A stretch of 64,000 bases of DNA from Pseudomonadota bacterium (GCA_018240525.1 JAFEFN010000012.1:1-64000); one strand, 5' to 3'; counted from the first letter of the stretch, positions 1 through 9,020 are shown. Numbers and translations: made by a program. Notes: generated from the letters alone by a model not told the origin.

Positions 1-105
1 GCCTCGACCCGTCATGACCTCCCCGACGGCCGCAAGAAGGATGGAAGAGAGTCCGATCGCGGCTACCACCGCGACTACTAGGCGTCTGGATTTGGCACTG
101 AGCAT
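1..105 (-). CDS. Partial integron cassette ORF with N-terminal signal or membrane segment
   Basis: Thirty-five codons are visible from an ATG at 105 to the window edge, with no stop. The product begins with a short basic stretch (SAKSRR) followed by a hydrophobic run of about 20 residues, which looks like a signal peptide or signal anchor. The ATG lies 13 bases after the GTTAGAC core of the neighbouring attC, the usual tight spacing of a gene in an integron cassette. It reads away from the integrase, as cassette genes normally do. The function is unknown because only the N-terminus is present. The reading frame is supported by position and open frame only. Confidence 0.55.
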   Translation of the reverse strand, partial: MLSAKSRRLVVAVVAAIGLSSILLAAVGEVMTGRG

Positions 106-117
106 TCGCTTATTCGC

Positions 118-238
118 GTCTAACGTACTAGCTGAGCGGCCGCCTGCCGCATAAGATCGCGCGCCATGTGCGCACAATGGTCGAGGCGCGCATGGCGTGC
201 CTCGTCAGCTCTCACGGCCGCTCCAGCGATTGTTAGGT
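118..238 (-). repeat. attC recombination site of cassette 2
   Basis: Reading the minus strand, the site starts with the R'' core ACCTAAC (238-232) and ends with the R' core GTTAGAC (124-118), 121 bp in all. The inner arms GCTGGAGCGGCCG and CGGCCGCTCAGC pair except for one extra G, the extrahelical base expected of a folded attC bottom strand. The R'' core is complementary to GTTAGGT at the 5' end of its own cassette, as expected if the cassette was once a circle closed at this site. It is the same length as the second attC (677-797) and closely similar to it. Confidence 0.88.
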
Positions 239-241
239 GGC

Positions 242-670
242 TCACATGGAGTCCCTCGCAACAGAAGTAGCGAACCCTGCGGGCTGAGACGTGTCCAGCT
301 CTACTTTGAACGAGAACTTTCCCGGCCCGAGGGGTTTTTCGCCGAAGTGATCGTCCGGGGCCTGAAGCATGCGCGTCTGGTCGAGTTCAAAGGAAACACG
401 CTCGTGAGGGAAGGCCGGCCCCCACGAACGGTATTCCGAGGCTTGCCCGGGACCCAAATCGTTGTAGTGGCCTTTACCAACCACGATGTTTCGTAAGGTG
501 TGCGTCGAAGCGTTGATAACGCGAACGTCGGAGATCGGAGTGGATTGGGGCCAAAGGGCGAAAGCCAACACCACAAGCAGCGCAATAAGCAGGGCACCAA
601 AAGCGAAAAGCGCGGGCCGCGCAATGGGCGCAGCCGTGGAGCCAGAATGAAGAGCTACGCGTATGGTCAT
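242..670 (-). CDS. Cassette 2 protein: membrane-anchored hypothetical protein
   Basis: A 142-residue protein of unknown function. Residues about 20-40 form one strongly hydrophobic segment (FAFGALLIALLVVLAFAL). After it comes a soluble domain of about 100 residues rich in short beta-like stretches, probably outside the inner membrane. An upstream in-frame ATG at 736 lies inside the attC site, so the start at 670, seven bases past the GTTAGGT cassette boundary, is preferred. The stop is just before the next attC, so gene and attC together make one compact cassette (about 124-682). No catalytic motif or family was recognised. As the second cassette it is probably transcribed leftward from a promoter near the integrase. 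Confidence 0.72.
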   Translation of the reverse strand: MTIRVALHSGSTAAPIARPALFAFGALLIALLVVLAFALWPQSTPISDVRVINASTHTLRNIVVGKGHYNDLGPGQASEYRSWGPAFPHERVSFELDQTRMLQAPDDHFGEKPLGPGKFSFKVELDTSQPAGFATSVARDSM

Positions 671-676
671 CGAGCC

Positions 677-797
677 ACCTAACGGTTCCGCTGAGCGGCC
701 GGCCGCATAGTTAGATGGCGCGCCATGCGCGCACAATAGTCCGGGCGCGCATGGCGCGCCTCATCAGCTGTCACGGCCGCTCCAGCGATTGTTAGGC
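677..797 (-). repeat. attC recombination site of cassette 1
   Basis: On the minus strand the site runs from R'' GCCTAAC (797-791) to R' GTTAGGT (683-677), 121 bp. As in the other attC, the inner arms pair with one unpaired G, and the centre contains further palindromic GC-rich segments around GCGCGCCATG and CATGGCGCGC. The R'' core is complementary to the GTTAGGC at the start of cassette 1 (1236-1230), consistent with the two being joined in the excised circle. The strong similarity between the two sites is typical of chromosomal integrons, where attC sites tend to be homogeneous. Confidence 0.88.
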
Positions 798-1222
798 GTA
801 CGGACGAAGCTGGCCTGTTTTATCAGTGTCGCCGCGAGGGGCAATGGCAGGAGCCATAGAACCACACCCGGAACAAATGTTGTAACGTCGTGGAGCAGTG
901 ACGCGTCGGTAAGGAACAAGCGGTATTGCCAAATGAAGCCTGGTAGTAGAGCGGCGAGCAGATAAACAGGTAGTCGGGTTGGCCTGAGCGTGCAAAGGGC
1001 ATACGCAAGAGGCAGGCAGAGAACTAAGCTTGTAGCGAGATCAACCAAGAAGACGATGCTATGCAGCGTGCGGCCCTTCAAGCCGTGCGTGAGCAGCCAT
1101 TTAGGTACCGGCGTATACGCGGAGATATACCCCCAGATCAGAAGAAGCAAATAGGTCTGGAGAATGCCAAGCAGGATGGCAACGGCCAGAGAGATCCAGA
1201 AGCGTTCGCGTGAGTCGCTCAT
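764..1222 (-). CDS. Cassette 1 protein: multi-pass membrane hypothetical protein
   Basis: A 152-residue protein with about four hydrophobic segments (roughly residues 10-33, 52-76, 80-98 and 117-134), so very likely an integral inner-membrane protein. No family was recognised. The ATG at 1222 follows the GTTAGGC insertion point by eight bases. The last dozen or so codons (RTPNNRWSGRDS) run into the attC site, so its C-terminal tail is encoded by the recombination site itself. This is seen in many cassette genes. It is the cassette next to attI, the most recently inserted or best-expressed position in a standard integron model. It could equally be described as a DUF-type membrane protein; function is not inferable. 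Confidence 0.75.
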   Translation of the reverse strand: MSDSRERFWISLAVAILLGILQTYLLLLIWGYISAYTPVPKWLLTHGLKGRTLHSIVFLVDLATSLVLCLPLAYALCTLRPTRLPVYLLAALLPGFIWQYRLFLTDASLLHDVTTFVPGVVLWLLPLPLAATLIKQASFVRTPNNRWSGRDS

Positions 1223-1229
1223 TCCGTAC

Positions 1230-1236
1230 GCCTAAC
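1230..1236 (-). other. attI / first-cassette junction core (GTTAGGC)
   Basis: On the minus strand GTTAGGC marks the point where the first cassette joins the integron platform. Recombination would cut between G and TT. The 137 bases from here to the integrase ATG at 1374 should contain attI and the divergent promoters for the integrase and the cassettes. No LexA-type CTGT-N8-ACAG operator was found there by eye. The boundary of attI on the integrase side cannot be defined from sequence alone. Confidence 0.65.
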
Positions 1237-1373
1237 TCTATGTAGAAGACAAAACTGGGGTGATAAATCGCCCCGAGACGACAGATATGCGACTCGACTG
1301 ACGACTGCATAACTGATCCCATTCCGAATCAAGCGCTTGCGCCGTCACATAAGAGACGGGGGAGTTATGCGAC

Positions 1374-2435
1374 ATGGGGAATAAGCCAGGCCTGATGGCG
1401 GTTTGCCGGGAGAAGATGCAGACGCGACACTTCTCGCTGCGCACCGAGCAGGCTTATCTGCATTGGCTCAGGAGGTTCATCGCGTTTCATGGGCGTCAGC
1501 ACCCCCGCGATGTCGGAGCTGCGGGCGTGGAGCAATTCTTGACCCATCTGGCCGTGGAGCGCAACGTCAGCGCGTCAACGCAGAACCAGGCACTTCAGGC
1601 TCTGTTGTTTGTGTACCGCCAGGTCCTGGACATGAAGCTGCCCTGGCTGGACAACGTAACCCGGGCAACGCGGCCGAAGAGGCTGCCGATCGTCCTGACG
1701 CGGGAAGAAGTGCGCTCCGTGTTGGCTCAACTGCAGGGTACACCGTGGCTGATGGCCAACCTGCTCTATGGCAGTGGCCTGCGCCTCTCGGAGGTGCTGC
1801 GCCTGCGCGTCAAGGACCTTGCGCTTGAGCGCGGCGAACTCATCGTGCGGGAAGCCAAGGGCGGCAAAGACCGCGTCACCATGGTGCCGTCTGCCCTGGA
1901 CACACCCCTGCGAGCCCACCTCGAGCGGTTGCGAGGCTGGTTCGAGGAAGAGCGCCGCCGTGGCCGCCCGGGCGTGACATTGCCCTCGGCCCTGGCGCGC
2001 AAGTATCCGCAGGCCTGCACCCAGTGGGGCTGGCAGTACCTGTTTCCGTCCATGGCGCTGACTGTCGATCGATTTCTCAAGCTTCCCCGGCGACACCATC
2101 TCCACGAGAAAAGCATCCAGCGTGCGATGCAGTATGCCGTGCGGCGCGCCGGGCTGTCCCAGCCGGCAAGCTGCCACACCTTGCGGCACTGTTTCGCGAC
2201 GCACCTGCTCGAGGATGGCTATGACGTTCGCACGGTGCAGACGCTGCTGGGTCATTCGGACCTCAAGACGACGATGGTCTATACGCACGTGATGGCCAAG
2301 GGAACCCACGGGGTGCGCAGTCCACTCGACCGCGCCGGATTCAGCGCGGTGCCGGCGGCTCCTCAGCCTCGGCAACTTGTGGGCGGCGAGCCGGGCCCGG
2401 ACAGGTCGCCGGAACGCGGCCTTCCCGCTAGGTGA
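1374..2435 (+). CDS. intI: Integron integrase (tyrosine recombinase IntI)
   Basis: A 353-residue site-specific tyrosine recombinase that inserts and excises gene cassettes at attI and attC. The catalytic set is complete: Arg137 (GLRLSE), Lys165 (GGKDR), His268 and Arg271 (HTLRH), His294 (GHSD) and Tyr303 (YTHV). The insertion that separates IntI from other Xer-like enzymes is at about residues 202-222 (ALARKYPQ...WGWQ) and includes the conserved aromatic residues. An N-terminal SAM-like domain (about 10-95) binds DNA. It is transcribed away from the cassettes, the standard layout. After the usual end of the family (VRSPLD, about 318) there is a 34-residue extension of low conservation whose stop overlaps the 3' end of trmL by 8 bases. 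The gene looks intact and probably active. Confidence 0.96.
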   Translation: MGNKPGLMAVCREKMQTRHFSLRTEQAYLHWLRRFIAFHGRQHPRDVGAAGVEQFLTHLAVERNVSASTQNQALQALLFVYRQVLDMKLPWLDNVTRATRPKRLPIVLTREEVRSVLAQLQGTPWLMANLLYGSGLRLSEVLRLRVKDLALERGELIVREAKGGKDRVTMVPSALDTPLRAHLERLRGWFEEERRRGRPGVTLPSALARKYPQACTQWGWQYLFPSMALTVDRFLKLPRRHHLHEKSIQRAMQYAVRRAGLSQPASCHTLRHCFATHLLEDGYDVRTVQTLLGHSDLKTTMVYTHVMAKGTHGVRSPLDRAGFSAVPAAPQPRQLVGGEPGPDRSPERGLPAR

Positions 2436-2883
2436 AGCCGTTCTGCCGCCAGGCTTCGTAGAGGGTGAGCGCGACCGAGTTCGACAGGTTCAAGCTGCGG
2501 TTGCCGGCGCGCATCGGGATGGTGAGCTGGTTCTCCCGGGGGACCGTGCTCAGGACTTCCGCCGACAGGCCCCGGCTCTCGGAGCCAAACAGCATCGCGT
2601 CGCCGGGGCGGAACCTCGCCTCGGTGTAGAGGCGGCTGCCGCTGGTCTCGATGCTGAACAGGCGCGCCGCTTCCAGCGTGGCGCGGCAGGCAGCGAAGTC
2701 CTTGTGTACGTGGACGCGCGCCATCCACTCGTAGTCCAGGCCCGCCCGGCGCACTTCCCGGCCGGACAGGTCGAAACCCATGGGATGGACCAGATGCAGC
2801 GTGGCGCCGGTATTGGCGCACAGGCGGATGATGTTCCCGGTATTGGGCGGGATCTCCGGCTGCAGGACGACGATGTGGAACAT
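2428..2883 (-). CDS. trmL: tRNA (cytidine/uridine-34-2'-O)-methyltransferase TrmL
   Basis: A 151-residue SPOUT-class methyltransferase that uses S-adenosylmethionine to methylate the 2'-O of the wobble base of certain leucine tRNAs. The family features are visible: N-terminal LQPEIPPNTGNIIRLCANTG, the central FGSESRGL loop, and the C-terminal SLNLSNSVALTLYEAWRQ segment that forms the trefoil knot around the cofactor. Length matches E. coli TrmL (about 157). A longer open frame upstream is antisense to pyrD and is not used; the ATG at 2883 fits the family N-terminus. It is divergent from pyrD with only 45 bases between starts, and convergent with the integrase. Confidence 0.95.
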   Translation of the reverse strand: MFHIVVLQPEIPPNTGNIIRLCANTGATLHLVHPMGFDLSGREVRRAGLDYEWMARVHVHKDFAACRATLEAARLFSIETSGSRLYTEARFRPGDAMLFGSESRGLSAEVLSTVPRENQLTIPMRAGNRSLNLSNSVALTLYEAWRQNGFT

Positions 2884-2928
2884 GAAGCGGGAGAGGGCCG
2901 GTGGCGGACGTATGCGATAATGCCCTCC

Positions 2929-3924
2929 ATGGCAAGCGACAAACCAGCAGGACCCGCGCCGGGCATGGCAGGCCGGCTGGCGATGGACTTCTGCGGGCTG
3001 TCGTTCGCCTCCCCGATCGTGCTCCTGTCCGGCTGCGTCGGCTTCGGCGAGGAATACACCCGCATCGAGGGGTTCTCCAACCGGGATGCCGGGGCCATCG
3101 TCCTCAAGGGCACGACCGGCAAGGCCCGCCTCGGCAATGCGCCGCACCGCGTGTACGAGACCGCCGGCGGGATGCTGAATGCCATTGGCCTGCAGAACCC
3201 CGGCGTCGAGCACGTGGTGCGCCACATCCTGCCGCAGCTGGACTTCACGGAGACGCGCTTCATCGCCAACGTCTCGGGCAGCACGATCGAGGAGTACGTG
3301 GAGGTCACGCGCGCCTTCGACCAGTCCCCGATCGATGCCATCGAGATCAACATCTCCTGCCCGAACGTCAAGGAGGGCGGCGTCGCCTTCGGCAACTACC
3401 CGGACATGTCCGCGCAGGTGGTCGCCGCCTGCCGCGCCGTCACGCGCAAGCCGCTCATCACCAAGCTGTCCCCGAACCAGACCGACATCAAGGAGAACGC
3501 GCGGCGCTGCATCGAGGCAGGCACGGATGCACTGGCGGTCATCAACACGCTCATGGGCATGGCGATCGACGCGAAGAGCCGTCGCCCCGTGATCGGCAAC
3601 ATCCAGGGCGGGCTGTCGGGACCCGCGATCAAGCCGATCGCCCTGCTCAAGGTCCACCAGGTGTACGAGGTCGCCCGGCCGCACCGCATCCCGATCATCG
3701 GCCAGGGCGGCATCACCAGCGCCACCGATGCGCTCGAGTTCATCATCGCCGGGGCCAGCGCCGTCGGCGTCGGCACCGCGCTCTTCTACCAGCCGCTGGT
3801 CTGCCGCAGCATCAATGAGGGCATCGCCGAGTACCTGGCGGCGCACGACATCGCGAGCGTGGCCGGCCTGGTCGGGACGCTGCGCACGGCGCGCGACACC
3901 ACCGACGTCGCGGTCTCCGGATGA
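2929..3924 (+). CDS. pyrD: Dihydroorotate dehydrogenase, class 1B-type catalytic subunit
   Basis: A 331-residue FMN-dependent TIM-barrel enzyme that oxidises dihydroorotate to orotate in pyrimidine synthesis. The sequence has the class 1 active-site motif NISCPNVKEGG with Cys144 as the catalytic base, the GGLSGPAIKPIAL segment and the FMN phosphate loop (IGQGGITSATDALEFI...GVGTALF). This resembles the class 1B catalytic subunit, which normally pairs with an FAD/2Fe-2S electron-transfer subunit (PyrK). No such gene is adjacent. A PreA-like dihydropyrimidine dehydrogenase subunit is an alternative, but the C-terminal ferredoxin domain of PreA is absent. A GATAAT hexamer ends 8 bases before the ATG, so the transcript may have almost no leader. 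Its TGA overlaps the next gene by four bases. Confidence 0.87.
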   Translation: MASDKPAGPAPGMAGRLAMDFCGLSFASPIVLLSGCVGFGEEYTRIEGFSNRDAGAIVLKGTTGKARLGNAPHRVYETAGGMLNAIGLQNPGVEHVVRHILPQLDFTETRFIANVSGSTIEEYVEVTRAFDQSPIDAIEINISCPNVKEGGVAFGNYPDMSAQVVAACRAVTRKPLITKLSPNQTDIKENARRCIEAGTDALAVINTLMGMAIDAKSRRPVIGNIQGGLSGPAIKPIALLKVHQVYEVARPHRIPIIGQGGITSATDALEFIIAGASAVGVGTALFYQPLVCRSINEGIAEYLAAHDIASVAGLVGTLRTARDTTDVAVSG

Positions 3925-4577
3925 GCCGGCGCCGCAGTGCACTGCTGGCCGCGGCGCTGCTCGCGCTGGCCTCCGGCGCCAGCGGCGGGGCGCCGGCCGA
4001 GCCGGCCGATGCGGGGCCCCCGCCGGTGCGCCTCAAGCTGGACGAAAAGGAGTTCTCCCTCGGGCGCACCGATGCACCGATCACGATGGTCGAGTTCACC
4101 GACTACCAGTGCCCCTACTGCCGTGCATTCCAGGCGCAGACCTTCGCGCAGCTGAAGGCCCACTATATCGACACCGGCAAGCTGCGCTTCATCGTGCGCG
4201 ACCTGCCGCTGGAGTTCCATTCCTCGGCGCGCCCGGCGGCCGAGGCGGCGCACTGCGCCGCCGAGCAGGGCAAGTTCTGGGAGATGCACCATGCGCTCCT
4301 CACCAGCAAGGATCCCCTGGCGAGCGGCGGCATCGACAAGAGCGCCGCGGCGGTGGGACTGGACCTGGCGCGGTTGCACGCCTGCATGGGGGCGGCGCGC
4401 TACGAGGGCATCATCGCCCGTAATTCCGCGACCGCCTCGATGATCGGCATCCACGGCACGCCGGCCTTCGTCATCGGCCGCATGGCGCACGGCCAGCTCG
4501 AGGGCCAGCTGGCCGAGGGCGCCTTCCCCTACTCCGAGTTCGACGGCGCGCTGAAGGAAATGCTGGGCGAACCCTAG
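3921..4577 (+). CDS. DsbA-family thiol-disulfide oxidoreductase, periplasmic
   Basis: A 218-residue protein with an N-terminal signal peptide (basic SRRR followed by an Ala/Leu-rich run to about residue 25). A thioredoxin-fold domain follows, with the active-site CPYC at 64-67 in the context FTDYQCPYCRAF. The cis-Pro loop HGTPAFVIG lies near residue 175. These are hallmarks of DsbA/DsbG-like and Bdb-type proteins (Thioredoxin_4). It probably oxidises or isomerises disulfides in the periplasm; the direction of the reaction cannot be read from sequence. It is translationally coupled to pyrD by an ATGA overlap, although no functional link to pyrimidine synthesis is obvious. The 3' end overlaps mscS by four bases on the opposite strand. 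Confidence 0.9.
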   Translation: MSRRRSALLAAALLALASGASGGAPAEPADAGPPPVRLKLDEKEFSLGRTDAPITMVEFTDYQCPYCRAFQAQTFAQLKAHYIDTGKLRFIVRDLPLEFHSSARPAAEAAHCAAEQGKFWEMHHALLTSKDPLASGGIDKSAAAVGLDLARLHACMGAARYEGIIARNSATASMIGIHGTPAFVIGRMAHGQLEGQLAEGAFPYSEFDGALKEMLGEP

Positions 4578-5686
4578 CCGAGCAGGCTCTTCTGGATGGC
4601 GCGGGCCGCCTCCGGCGGTGCGTGCACGCGGACACTCGTCGGCGCCTCGGCCGCGAAAGCCACGCCGAGCGCGCGCAGGCGCTCGATGATGCGCAAATTG
4701 ATGCTCTGCTGCGTATCCGCGTACAGCTTGTAATCGGGCTTGGTGACGAAGAAGACCGTCTCGAACTCGAGCGCGCTCGCGCCGTAGTTCAAAAGGTTGC
4801 AGCGCTCGAAGCGCGTGTCCGGCGTGGCCTCGATGATCTCGCGCACCAGGTGCGGGATGGCGGCGAGCTTCTCCACCGGGGTCTCGTAGTGCACGCCCAG
4901 GGTGAACAGCGAGCGCCGCTCGTGCAGGCGGCCGAAGTTGCGCAGCCGTGCCTTGAGCAGGTCGGCGTTGGAGATGATGATCTGCTCGCCGTTCACGCTG
5001 CGCAGCCGCGTGCTCTTCACGCCGATGTACTCGACGGTTCCGACGATGTCGTCGATCCTGAGCGCGTCGCCGAGGGTGAAGGGCTTGTCGAGTGCGATCG
5101 ACAGCGAGGCGAGCAGGTCCGCCAGCACCGTCTGCACCGCGAGCGCGATGGCGATGCCGCCGATGCCGACGCCCGCCAGCAGCGGGCCGATCGCCACGCC
5201 CAGGTTCTCCAGGGCCAGGAGCGAGGCGATGCCCCAGATGAGCAGGCCGGCGATGAACATGATCACCGACATCGAGCTCGCCAGCATGGTGTCTTGGCCG
5301 CCCAGCCGCCGGCGCTTGGCATCGATGCCGAAGCGCACCGCGGTCATGGCCCACGAGGCCATCTGCATCCAGAAGAGCAGCACCACGGTCACGGTCAGCC
5401 AGCGCTCGAGCTTCGGTGGAAAGGTCAGGTCGCGCGAGGCCAGCCAGATCGCCACACCCCACAGGAACAGGCGGCTGGTGCGGCCGGACAGCTCCAGGCT
5501 CAGATCCAGCATGTAGTGCGGTGGGCCGCCGGTGCGGCGGGCGCGCCGGGCGTTGTGCGTCCGGATCAGCCGCGACAGCAGCGGCAGGACCGCAAACGTC
5601 ACCAGGAAGACGAAGAGGGAAACGAGCCAGGCGGCGAGGCTGTTGCCCAGCACCTCGACTTTCCAGAACTCCTGCCAGCTCGACAT
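4574..5686 (-). CDS. MscS-family mechanosensitive ion channel
   Basis: A 370-residue inner-membrane channel protein that should open under membrane tension to release solutes during osmotic downshock. There are about five hydrophobic segments: near residues 13-38, 69-85, 93-115, 137-160 and the pore helix. The pore helix carries the Gly/Ala pattern GVGIGGIAIALAVQ and is followed by DKPFTLGDALRID, the start of the cytoplasmic beta domain typical of MscS. The C-terminal alpha/beta domain runs to the end. The start at 5686 has a GGAG eight bases upstream and is preferred to the ATG at 5713. It is longer than E. coli MscS (286) because of extra N-terminal helices, as in YbdG- or YnaI-like proteins. 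Confidence 0.9.
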   Translation of the reverse strand: MSSWQEFWKVEVLGNSLAAWLVSLFVFLVTFAVLPLLSRLIRTHNARRARRTGGPPHYMLDLSLELSGRTSRLFLWGVAIWLASRDLTFPPKLERWLTVTVVLLFWMQMASWAMTAVRFGIDAKRRRLGGQDTMLASSMSVIMFIAGLLIWGIASLLALENLGVAIGPLLAGVGIGGIAIALAVQTVLADLLASLSIALDKPFTLGDALRIDDIVGTVEYIGVKSTRLRSVNGEQIIISNADLLKARLRNFGRLHERRSLFTLGVHYETPVEKLAAIPHLVREIIEATPDTRFERCNLLNYGASALEFETVFFVTKPDYKLYADTQQSINLRIIERLRALGVAFAAEAPTSVRVHAPPEAARAIQKSLLG

Positions 5687-5737
5687 CAGGCGCACTCCGA
5701 CCGGGTGCGCCACGTTACCGGTTTCCGCGCAGCCCGA

Positions 5738-7143
<1,406 letters not shown>

Positions 7144-7147
<4 letters not shown>

Positions 7148-8235
7148 GGTCCCTCTCCCAGGGGCAGCAGCAGCGTGAACACCGTGCGCCCGGTCTCGCT
7201 TTCGAACTCGATGATGCCGCCGTTGCGCGTGGCCAGCTCCTGGGCCACGGCCAGGCCCAGGCCGGTGCCGTTGGCGCGGCCGGTGACCAGCGGGTAGAAG
7301 ATCGAGGAGCGCAGGTGCGGCGGCACGCCCGGCCCGTGGTCCTCCACCTGCACGCTCGCCACCAGCCGATGCAGCACCGAGCCGATGCTCACGTTCGAGC
7401 GTGCCCGCGTGCGCAGCACGATGCGGCCGAGGTCGCCCTGCGCCTGCAGCGCGTTGCGCGCCACGTTCAGCAGTGCCTGGATCATCTGGTGCCGGTCGAG
7501 CATCGCGTTCGGCAGGCTCGGGTCGTAGTCGCGCTCGATGCTGATGCCCGCGGGACTCTCCGCGCGCAGCAGGTGGTAGACGTGCTCGCAGATCTCGTGG
7601 ACGTTGAGCGCCGCCTTGCTGGGCGCACGCATCGGCCCGGACATCGAGTCGACCAGCGCGGTCAGCCGGTCGGCCTCACCGATGATCAGCTGCGTGTACT
7701 CCTTCAGCGCCGGCGCGGGCAGCTCGCGCTCGAGCAGCTGCGCGGCGCCGCGCAGGCCGCCGAGCGGATTCTTAATCTCGTGGGCGAGCTGGCGCACCAT
7801 GAGGCGGCTGCCGTCCAGGCGCGCCATGAGATCGTTCTCGCGCGAGATGCGCTGGCGCTGCGTGGTGTCGGCGAGCTCCACGAGCAGCTGGGTGCCGGTG
7901 AGGCCGCTGAAGGGCGTGATGGTGACGTCCAGGGTGCGCAGCTCGCGCGGCGCGCCGGCCGGGCGCACCGTGACCTCGCGATCGGTGATGCCCTCGCCGG
8001 TCTCGAGCGCGCGCCTGAGGATGCGCTCGAGGCCGTTGCCCTGGTGGAGGAAGTCGCCGAACGGGCGCCCGCGCGCCATCTTCAGGCTGAAGGCGAGCAG
8101 GTCCTGGGCGGCGACGTTGGCGTACACCGCGCACAGCTGCGCATCGAGCATGACGATGCCGGTGGACAGGGCATCGAGCAGGTCCGCCGCATCGAACTGC
8201 GACAGCGCGGATGGGGTGGTGGCCTCAGGGGCCAT
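7144..8235 (-). CDS. glnL: Nitrogen regulation sensor histidine kinase NtrB
   Basis: A 363-residue cytoplasmic kinase/phosphatase that sets the phosphorylation state of NtrC in response to the PII protein. It has an N-terminal PAS domain (about 15-125), the dimerisation/phosphoacceptor helix with His152 in LAHEIKNPLGG, and a C-terminal GHKL ATPase domain with N-box VARNALQA, DHGPGVP and GTGLGLAVAQ. No membrane segments are present, as expected for NtrB. It follows the DUF4124 gene by 45 bases and overlaps ntrC by four, so DUF4124-ntrB-ntrC probably forms a transcription unit separate from glnA, which has its own terminator. Confidence 0.97.
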
Positions 8236-8280
8236 GGCGGCCCCGGGCCAGCGGGCGCGCGGCGCGCGCCGCGCACAGGA

Positions 8281-8859
8281 TCAGTGCGGGCGCGGGCGCG
8301 CGTTCTGCGGGTTGTTCGGGTTGAGGATGGAGTTCATGTGCACCTCCACCGTCACGCCGGGGGTCTGGCACATCAGATTCCCCTGGCCATCGCGCACGAC
8401 CGCCTGGAGCACGTGCTCGCCACGGTCCACCGGCGAGATGCTGAACTGCGAGCCGGTGGACTTGCCGCCGTTCACCGCCGCGCCGTCCATCAGGATGAAG
8501 ATCTTGTCGCCCTGGCGCAGCGCCGGGTCCGTGCGCACGCTCACGTTGAGCTGGTCGATGTTGGACAGCGCGGCCCCGTCCTGCGGGTCGACGATCGCAC
8601 AGCCGCGGTACATCGGTTCGCTGCCCTCCGCGCCGGGTGGCGCGGCAGCCGGGTGCGCGTTGGCCTGGGCGGCCGCCTGCGAGGGGGTCTCGTACGAGGG
8701 ATAGGTCTGCGCCGACTGCACGTTCATCTTCTCGGCATTCGGGTGCGGCTGGTCGGAGAAGTGGACGGTGCCGTTCTCGTCGACCCAGCGGTACACGGTT
8801 GCGGCCAGGGCCAGCGAGCAGGCGAGCGACAATAAGGTAAACAGCAATGTGCGCATCAT
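8281..8859 (-). CDS. DUF4124-containing exported protein
   Basis: A 192-residue protein with a signal peptide (about 1-20, LLFTLLSLACSLALA) followed at once by the DUF4124 motif YRWVDENGTVHFSDQPHP, which is common in small envelope proteins of gammaproteobacteria. An Ala/Gln-rich linker (about 48-70) leads to a C-terminal domain (about 75-180) with alternating hydrophobic strands that resembles an immunoglobulin-like fold. The biochemical role is unknown. DUF4124 genes are often found between glnA and ntrBC, but why is not known. The start could be either of two adjacent ATG codons (8859 or 8856). Confidence 0.85.
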   Translation of the reverse strand: MMRTLLFTLLSLACSLALAATVYRWVDENGTVHFSDQPHPNAEKMNVQSAQTYPSYETPSQAAAQANAHPAAAPPGAEGSEPMYRGCAIVDPQDGAALSNIDQLNVSVRTDPALRQGDKIFILMDGAAVNGGKSTGSQFSISPVDRGEHVLQAVVRDGQGNLMCQTPGVTVEVHMNSILNPNNPQNARPRPH

Positions 8860-8891
8860 GATTCAGCATACGCCCGCCCGCGGCCCGGGAC

Positions 8892-8930
8892 AAAAGCGGG
8901 CAACGGCATTCTGTGAACGCCGTTGCCCGC
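8892..8930 (-). terminator. Rho-independent terminator downstream of glnA
   Basis: On the minus strand a 16-bp stem (8930-8915 with 8911-8896) closes a 3-base loop and contains one G-U wobble. It is followed directly by TTTTG. It lies 90 bases after the glnA stop and before the DUF4124 gene, so it should end most glnA transcripts and separate glnA from ntrBC transcription. Confidence 0.85.
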
Positions 8931-9020
8931 ACCCCTCTCCGCGGCACGCCTGCAGCCCGGCCCCGGCACGGGCCGGGAGCTGCAGGGGTGTACCGGGAAC
9001 TGCCTTGCCTCATCGCCCCA

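Noticed and set aside
1237..1373. LexA (SOS) operator upstream of the integron integrase
   Set aside because: Many integrases are LexA-controlled, so I looked for CTGT-N8-ACAG between attI and the ATG, but found no acceptable match.
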